DNA from: Rhinopomastus cyanomelas
Lineage: Eukaryota > Chordata > Aves > Bucerotiformes > Rhinopomastidae
Assembly: GCA_013400115.1 (NCBI GenBank)
Contig: VXBP01009019.1
Span: 1 to 64,000, forward strand
Reading direction: 5' to 3'
DNA: 64,000 nucleotides
Of the stretch, positions 56,108 to 64,000 are shown piece after piece (the first letter of the stretch is position 1; each line of letters opens with the position of its first letter). The position numbers and the translations under genes were made by a program. The notes beneath the pieces are model-generated. The model had not been told where the DNA came from and made no database searches. It worked only from the letters and a program-made list of their open reading frames with translations.

Positions 56108-59100
56108 GTACGCAGGTGGCTATTTGTGTGAGGGTGTGTATTCTAGACATGAGCTTGCTGCTAGGTGGGATGAAAGCTTTCCACAGTCTTGTGCTACTGT
56201 ATCAGTTAGCTGTTATTGCAGTGAGCATAAACAAGAATGTGTAGGGTAGGCTTAGTTTTCTTGCAAGTGTAGCATTCCTTGTGACTCTGGAAAGCCTTTC
56301 ATAGTAACTACTGATTTATCAAGGAAAGGATTGTCCCATTTCTCATGTCCCCTTTAACATACAGAATGTACTGTTTAAGCAGTAAAGCTTGTAATGACTT
56401 CTTATTGCTATTGTTGATTGTGATAAGGTTGCTGATAAGAAGAAGAATCAGGCTTCTCTACAAGTTCTATAACTGTTAATTTTTCGAAGCGTTTGTTCTG
56501 ACTTGGCTGATTTTTGAGTTGGTGTTGGAATTGTTGCTTCTTTTCCTGTGTGTTTTACTCTTGCACGTGCTTCTTCGTGATCAGCCAGGGTTTGATTAAA
56601 TGAAGTACCTTTTCTTTTATTATTTTTTTGTTTTAAAGAACAGCAGCTTATCAGAAGTGACTGACTAGAAAGCTATAAGGCAAGGGGTAGTCGTCAGGGA
56701 ATTCGTTACCGTTAGGAGTTTTAACCAAAGACCAGTTTTGAAAAGAAGCTTTTTGCTGTGCCTGCAGCCTACATGACAAAGGAGTGCATGATCAGGTTGT
56801 GCATCAGTGGGATCTAGATGAAATAGTAAAGAAATAAAGGATCTGTGGAAAAAACTTCCCTTTGAAAACACGGGTCTAAATCACTCTAGCACTAAATCAA
56901 TCTAGTAGTCTAGCTCCATATAAGGACTTCTTCACCAGCGAGGATGGAAAGCAGGGATGGACACATTCTACCCACTGCAAGCTGCTTGTGCTTTGTGTCA
57001 GAACCAGGAGTTTGCATCTTCTTTACTTCTAATGAAATGGCTTTTAGAATTCCAGCTTTTCTCGTAGTCTTTTTTTGTCGCAACTGCAGGACTTTGTCAG
57101 CTATTCCTGGAGCAGGCTGCTGTGCAAGCAGAAAATATGCTGTTCAGCTGAAGCTGCTCTTTAGTATCATTTGTCTAAGAAACATTCAATCTCTTATACC
57201 ACAAGTAAATAGAAGAGGACTTGACCTTATTCCCTCTTTTTGGTGTCTTGATTTAGAAAACAAAAGCAAAAAAATGCTCCATGTCTCCATTGCAAAATAA
57301 TTACAAACCCACTTAGATGAAGCAACAGCCAGAGGACTAGTGAGAAATGCTGAGAAAAGTGGTCCTTGTTTCAAGGTTGTTGGCAACAGACTTTGCAAAG
57401 TCTGGATTTTTAAACTGCTTTCTTGGCTTAAACCTGCCCCTCCCTGACATCTAGAATCCCAACAGCCATGGCTCAGCAAGGTCTAGCTCTTTGGGAGAAC
57501 TAATCTGTTTTCTTGAAAGCTGTAAGCTTGAAGTTCTTACCCAAATACACCTAGGGAGGCAGGTCAGTTGTGATCCTTCTGGAATCCTGTGCTGGCTTCT
57601 TAGATGACTTTTTCTGAAGAATAAGGTTGTTCCAGGAAAGCTTATGAATTTGTTCTGAGGGAGTATTATGCAAATATGGCTGGAGAGGCCACACACTTGA
57701 AAAGTAGGCTATGGGCAAAAAGCATCATTTGATTTCAATTTGTGGACGTACTGGTTTATTTTGGTTCCCAGTGGGAAGGTCGTGGGAAGAAGTCTCCTCC
57801 TGATCCTGTAATAACTAACTGGTCATAGGTTGGAAAACGGAGGAATAAAGGACAGGAATAAATGATTAGTGGAGGGAAGTCAAGTGAGCCACTCTGAGCT
57901 GAAATCTGTGCTATTTGATGTGTCAGACATTAATCTGCGAGTGAAATTAGTGGTGAAACTTGTTGTTAGAAGTTCTTTATGAATCTGACATGAGTAGTTC
58001 CTTGGTCACAGTGTCTGTGAGGAGTTGTGGAAAGAAAACTACTGAATGTGTTCAAAAGTCATACCCCCTCTGTGAGGAGATGATTAAGTATGGCTTTATG
58101 TGTCTGGAGTACCTTGTCTCCTGTCCCCTACGCGTTACTGTGAATGAGAGACAATTGCATTTGTTATCTCTCACTTTGACTTCTGTTTTAAGAATCTCCT
58201 TGCAGTTTAAAGCTTCCAGTGAAAAATCACGGGAGGAAAGCTTAACTTGTTGCTTTTCAGGCACCTTCAAGTTTGGGGGGGATGGAAATCACAATACACC
58301 TATTTTACAAGCCTCTCTTTAATACTGGGCTACTAGCAAAACACTTCTCTAAGATAAGTCTGTTTCTGTTTATTTGTTAATATATAAAATTTAAATATCT
58401 CTCTTAAATTTTTTTATGAGTTTTTTTCTTCGAGTTCTTTTTCTTAAACTTTGCCGTGTGCCAATTCTGGTCTCACTCAGTACAATTTGTGTTTTGCAAT
58501 TTCTGTTGCAGACTTTAAGGGTAGAGTTCTGCCCCCCCTTCAGTGTTCTGGATCTGGACAGACAAGCATCTTAGGGTAGCTGTGCTTCTTCTTGTTAATT
58601 AGTTGAATCTAATGAAATGCCCATCTTGTGAGGCTCACTGCCATGTTGGGCTCAGATCTCTGGCAAGGAAGGTTTCATTAAAAAGTGGAATGTGGTGGCA
58701 ACCTGAGCTGTCAGCCATTGACTGGGTCAAAGTGTCTAGAGCCTTGCTAAGAGCTCCCTGTGTTAATGAACTGCAAATGTGTTAAAATTTGACTTGTGAC
58801 AGAAAAGAAGTAGTAAGTCTTTGAGACAATCAGCGTGTTTTATAGATGTGTAAATGATGAGAATAGCTCTACATATTTTTCACTAGGAGGGCCCAGTTTC
58901 CCAGTCAGATTGTTAAACCGTGCTGAAAACCACCATGTCCTTACTTTCCCCCCCAAGAAAACCCCAGAAGTAACATTTTTTGGAAAGCATAACATGGATT
59001 AGCTGGAATTGGATGTTTGGTAGACAAAAAGATCCCTAAGTAGATATTTTTAAGCAGAACTAGTAATACTCCCATTAACTGACTTTAATGCAGTGGGCTA

Positions 59101-59425
59101 AATTGCTTCTTTTGACTTAATGAGATTCACCAAACCTAAAAAGAGATAAGTGTTCTTTTACTTGAGAAACAATTAGTTATGCTCTTGATTTGCTAACTTG
59201 AATATTCATCTTAGTAGGAGTTGAGACTTGTCCAACTGTTCTTGCTGAGTCCTGATAAACTTCTAAAGAGTGTGTTGTTTTTTCAGTTTGTTGTGCAAAC
59301 TTAGGTTGGGAGGGGTGATTGTGAAAGAATTGTGTGTAATTATATGTCCCTTGAAGCTGAAAATGGGTGTATGCTGGGTTGTCCAGAATGTGCTTGATTC
59401 TTTATAATTTAATTTTTTTCCCCAG
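56108..59425. other. ARFIP1 intron 5
   Basis: About 3.3 kb. Open frames of 118 codons (56944-57300) and 120 codons (57960-58322) have no domain or splice support. No repeats were recognised. Confidence 0.6.
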
Positions 59426-59647
59426 TGTACACGACAGATCATCTCTGAAAAATTGGGTCGTGGCTCAAGAACAGTAGATCTGGAACTAGAAGCTCAAATA
59501 GACATACTGAGAGATAACAAAAAGAAATATGAAAACATCTTGAGACTGGCACAGACGCTGTCCACACAGCTCTTCCAGATGGTACATACCCAAAGGCAAC
59601 TTGGAGATGCATTTGCTGACCTGAGTTTGAAATCATTGGAACTTCAT
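59426..59647 (+). CDS. ARFIP1: ARFIP1 exon 6, start of the BAR-type domain
   Basis: Between TTTTTTTCCCCAG and CTTCAT|GTAAGA. It is 222 nt (74 codons), phase 0 on both sides, predicted residues 139-212. It completes the amphipathic segment (CTRQIISEKLGRGSRTVD) and starts the long coiled-coil helix of the arfaptin-homology/BAR domain (LEAQIDILRDNKKKYENIL, then TQLFQMVHTQRQLGDAFAD). The sequence is almost identical to human ARFIP1, the strongest conservation in the window. Confidence 0.97.
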
Positions 59648-62600
59648 GTAAGACCTCTATCGTGCTAAAAACTAAAACGGCAGAGATGAAGATAAGCCTG
59701 TTTGACTCACACAGGTTATATAGCAGTTAGCAGCTACTTTTCTAAACACTGCAGTTAACAATATATTACGTGCTCTCCGTGTTCAATGCTCGTGTCATTC
59801 ACTTAAAACTGTAGGAAATTATTGAAATGGCTGTGTTTTCTTACTGCTTTTTAAATGTTTGCCTTTAGTTCATGGTTGCACTCAAGAACTGAAAACTTTC
59901 TTCTGTATAGAAAATCTTTTTACTATTAATTCTGCCTCAAAGGAAATGTCAGTGTTCCGGAGCGTTACGTCATTTCAGTTACAGGATGTCTTTGGGGAAT
60001 GTGCCTGGAAGTGAGTAGAGTAGGGCCCATTACTTCACTTGTGCACGTTGAAAGTAAATTATTTCTCCGTAGTGTATTCAAGCATTGAGTTTTGTTCTCA
60101 AAGTCATTCTTAATCAGAATTTCAAGACTAACAGGACTAATCTGCGCTCTTACGTCATTTACAGTTTGAGTTAGAAAGGCAATCTTTAGATATCTGCATT
60201 GGGTTGTTATGATTCATTGGCTTAGAAGTTTATGTAACACTAGGCCTTTTTCTTGATAATAAAACTGTCTGCTGTGAGGAGAGAGAAGGTAGATATTACG
60301 TACAGAACATGGTAGCTAGCTTCTCTCTACTCTGCTTGTTCTGCACTTCCAGAGCTAAAGCAATTTGGTGGTGCTACTGATCCTTTGGAAAAACAGTATT
60401 AATAAGTGGCTTAGAGATTCCTCCCCAGAAAAACTTCTGAAACAGCACAAATTATCCTTGTGATTAAAACCTTTGTCTGCTTATTTTTCCCTTTTTCTAC
60501 TTGTCTTTTCCCATGGAGTTTAAGGGAGACAGTGGCATCTGTTCTTACACGGAGGAACTTTAACTGATAGCTAACAGAAAAAAACAGAGTCTTGCACTGG
60601 AGTGCAGGAGTTTTTAATATTACAGTCTGGCAGATGAAAATCTGTGCAAGAGAAGCTCTCTTAGCAACTAAGAAATATGAATAATTGCTAGAAGAAGTGT
60701 TTAATAAACAGTGTACTCTTGATACCACTATGGGCATGGCTCTGTGACAGGACCTTAATGATTGTGATGAAATATGTGCTGAAGCTGGATGAAACTTGGA
60801 TTAAATCTGCCATCATGCTCTTGTTTAATCAATGTTTGGAGTGGGTATTTTACCATTAGGAGCTTGTAACTTGTAGTGGGATTACTGTTCTTTCAGGGTT
60901 TTTTTTTAGCGTCTTATATTGGAAATTGTTTCAGCTCCTCATCTCTTCTGTAGATTATTGAATGGGGTTGTTGATGAAAATGAAATAAAGGTTGCTGCTG
61001 CTGTAATAAAAATTGTCTAACCTTTGCCTCTTGGAGACCTGTCTGCTGTTTGTCTCTTTCCTCTTTGTGTTTCCCCTTTGTTTAATCTGTGCTGTACTAC
61101 CATCTGTAGCCTGGCCTGTTCTTCTTGGGCGTTTGGGTAGCATTGTTGCCTCTAAAACTTGTCTAAAACTAGAAGCAAGATCTTTGAACAGTTAGTTGTT
61201 AATGTTTAACATGACAGCAATATTTAAGTTTAAAAAAAATAAGCCAACACCACTGCTTAAGGTATGTTTTGCGTTATACACAGTAACACAGTGAGATCTC
61301 AGTGTGCTGTCTGCGGAGGTGTTACTTAACGTGAGTGTTTTGCTGTTTGCTTTTGGGTGCAAAGATAACTCCTGGTTCCAGGCTTATGTGCCTCAAGTCA
61401 TGTGGACAGATGAATTCCAATTTTAACTGATCTGTTCACAGAGTATGAACTGGCTGTAAGCTCCTGATACAGCAAGGATTTTGTCTCTGTTCCATAAGAG
61501 GTATCCACAGAGATCACAAACATAAAGAAAAAGCTTTTATATGAAACTGTTCAAGCCAGTAGGACACTTTTGGTGGCTAGCATGTTGATCAGTTTTGCAA
61601 GGCTGCTGCAGGCCCATCTTTCTTACCCACTTTATGTTGAATTAGTAGTTTTGCTCAGTTGAGCCTATGATGCTCAGGGTCAGAGGAACAGGTGGAAAAA
61701 CTTGCAGTCTTGCTTAAGAGAGATGGGACACTGTTGATAGGGGCAGTCTTACTCCTGATGTTTCTGCCTGTGTGCTCCTATTACTTCCCTCCACTAGTGT
61801 TTGTGTTGCTGTGTAGCTGGCAATGCTAGAGCAAAAGCAGCTGAAAGACTCTTCTATAAAAACACTTTTTTCAGTGGGATTGTTGGTGATTTGGCTGACT
61901 GCATTTGCCACCCAAGCAGCTGTGCAAAGGTGACAGGCCTCTAGCAGTGTTGACAGGGTTTAGCTTGTGAAAACTTGCCCTAAGTTCTCTTCCTCTTTTT
62001 ATTCTGTCATATCACTTGCTTCCAGTGCACCTCCTTTGCTAAGAACTCCTTACCTTACCGTTGTCCTTACCCTCGTGAAATTAACTTGAACAAGAAATAT
62101 CGTTTCATGATATTTCTAGTTTCATGACAGATGAAGGAAACTGGGAGGAAGCAGCACGTCTGAGTCAGTTATTGGCAGTATGCAAGCCTGAGAAGACAGA
62201 GTTCCAAGTGTGAACCTAGTGTGTTTTACGGCCATTACAACCAGGAATTGTTCTCTTTTTGTGAGAATTCCCATCTGCACAATACAAAGATGCCATATGG
62301 ATGACATAAATACATAACAATTGGACTCGTTTGGCATCAATGCATGAGGAAAGTTTTCGCAGCTTCGGTCAGGGCTTACACTGCTTTCAACAAAAAGACG
62401 TGAAGAAACATCCAGATGTGACTGAAATGCTTTGAAAATAAGTTTGCCCTTGTCCCTTTAAAAGATGTGGCTGAGCTACATCATAATTTCTACTTGTTAT
62501 GCATTGCAATGCCTTGTTCTTCAGTTATTCATAGCCTATAAAACTGTGATGGCTTGTGGGGGGGATTCGCAGTCTGAATGTTAGAATAAAACTTTGCAGT

Positions 62601-63046
62601 TAATGCTTTATGCCCTTGCAAATGTGGTTATGTTACTGTATTTAATGTAATTGTGCCTCCGTTGGCATTAAAGTATTACCCAGACAACCACATGAGGGAT
62701 GCTGGGTTAAACTCCTGCTGAATCACAGTGTTAAAGACTACATCAGCATTTACTTCTAAGTAACGTTCAGGATTTCTGAGCGCAGAAAAATCATGTTATA
62801 AAATAGGATAGAATGTCCCATGTGGTAACAAAATCATAGACCACGGCTGACAAATGTTAGAGGGATTGGATGGAATCCATGAGCTGAATATTGTATTGTG
62901 ATCATAGCTGTTTAATCATAACCGTACCGAACAGAAGTGGAAGAATTTCCACATCTGTGTGTTGGGGGTTTTTTTAATATAGTTGCTGATGAGCGTTATG
63001 ATTTTAAGTGATCTACAGTGTTGTTTTTTCTGCTCTTTGTTTATAG
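59648..63046. other. ARFIP1 intron 6
   Basis: About 3.4 kb with no recognised repeat or gene. Confidence 0.6.
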
Positions 63047-63204
63047 GAGGAGTTTGGCTACAATGCAGATACGCAGAAACTTCTAGCTAAAAATGGAGAA
63101 ACTCTTCTCGGGGCTATTAACTTTTTTATTGCCAGTGTGAATACACTGGTGAATAAAACAATTGAAGATACGTTATTGACTGTGAAACAGTATGAAAGTG
63201 CCAG
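63047..63204 (+). CDS. ARFIP1: ARFIP1 exon 7, BAR-type domain
   Basis: After CTCTTTGTTTATAG, ending GCCAG|GTAGCT. It is 158 nt, phase 0 in and phase 2 out, predicted residues 213-264: EEFGYNADTQKLLAKNGE, then INFFIASVNTLVNKTIEDT and VKQYESA. It continues the crescent-shaped dimer-forming helices that bind Arl1/Arf/Rac. The remaining about 108 residues, to a stop near human position 373, lie beyond the right edge, so the gene is partial here only because of the window. Confidence 0.96.
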
Positions 63205-64000
63205 GTAGCTATTCTGTGCCTAGATCTTTTCATTACAAACTAATCTTCAGTATGAAGGACTAAGCTGACTTTGTATCAGCTTAGTCCTTGTATTTGAGTA
63301 ACTAACCTGTCAGATAAAATCATTATAACACATCTCTCGTGCAATTAGGATTTGCAGTTACTTGCTTCATTGCACAGATCTTGAAATGTTGTGTAAATGT
63401 TCTGTCGTAGACTGAATTTTACATGTTGGTTCTAGGAGCCATTGTAGCTGCTTTTGCCACGTGTGCTAGATCAAGGTGGCTTTCTAAGCAGTGTGCCAGT
63501 GCAAGAGTAACCCTTTTATCCAGGTAAAATGATATAGATAACAGGTAAAATAATCTCTTTGAAAAACAACCTTGTGTTTCTGTTAATGCACAATATGTGT
63601 GCTTCCTACTTCAGTTTTCATGCAGGAATTGCAGGTTAGGATAGAAATGGAAAATACAAAAGCAAGTCTAGTGAACGAATAACATGAAACGGTAGATACG
63701 GTGTTTCCTGCCCTTGACAAGGTTGCTTTCAGATGTGTGCACTCTAAAGCCATGTTCCCCTTTTCTGCGGGTTTGGACCTGTGGTCCTTTCTGATACTTG
63801 GTTTAATTCTTTCTTTCCATAATAAGGATAGAAGTGCATTTCTTTTCATTGGCAAAGGATGTGTCTTCTACTTTCTTTCCCTCATTATTAGTCAAAAATT
63901 GCGAACTGTTTGTGAACTTTTTAATCCCTTTTTTTATCGTTCTAATGCTTCCTTGTAAGTATAATAATAGTATTGTTTTGCATAATAATGACATTGTTTT
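63205..64000. other. ARFIP1 intron 7 (partial)
   Basis: Intronic sequence running out of the window, with nothing recognised. Open frames on both strands in the last 400 bp have no support. Confidence 0.55.

Noticed and set aside
56944..57300. 118-codon plus-strand frame in ARFIP1 intron 5
   Set aside because: No domain or splice linkage; treated as chance.

Overview
This is vertebrate nuclear DNA, almost certainly from a bird. The three genes are split by GT-AG introns or are classic vertebrate loci. The interspersed repeats are overwhelmingly CR1 LINE fragments ending in the ATTCTATG-type tail typical of avian CR1. Gene order and orientation (TMEM154 minus, TIGD4 minus, ARFIP1 plus) match the human 4q31.3 neighbourhood as I recall it. 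The exact species cannot be read from the sequence.

Layout. Positions 1-283 hold a broken CR1 endonuclease fragment, followed by gene-poor DNA and the probable 3' UTR of TMEM154. Four coding exons of TMEM154 lie on the minus strand between 4923 and 9627: a Ser/Thr/Pro-rich ectodomain plus transmembrane segment, a 28-nt micro-exon, an 86-nt acidic cytoplasmic exon and the terminal exon. The first (signal peptide) exon was not found. It should lie in the 24 kb of repeat-rich DNA between 9.6 and 33.8 kb, which holds about half of the CR1 copies, several nested or inverted. TIGD4 is a single-exon gene on the minus strand (33794-35323, 509 codons), a domesticated pogo/Tigger transposase. A CpG island with GC boxes and paired ETS-type motifs (about 35.0-35.9 kb) separates TIGD4 from the probable first, non-coding exon of ARFIP1 on the plus strand, so the two genes appear to share a bidirectional promoter. 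ARFIP1 (arfaptin-1) then runs to the right edge: six coding exons between 44535 and 63204 encode about the first 264 residues, and the rest of the BAR-type domain lies beyond the window.

The three genes do not form a pathway. Arfaptin-1 is a curvature-sensing BAR-type protein of the trans-Golgi that binds Arl1/Arf/Rac GTPases. TMEM154 is a small type I membrane protein of unclear function. TIGD4 is presumed to be a nuclear DNA-binding protein.

I saw no new multi-gene system. The items most worth a second look are a diverged duplication inside ARFIP1 intron 2 that no repeat family I know explains, a full match to the CTCF core motif between its two copies, nested or palindromic CR1 clusters at 26.2 and 28.3-29.0 kb, loss of all three DDE catalytic residues in an intact TIGD4 frame, and a CpG-rich island-like patch at 24.4-24.6 kb.
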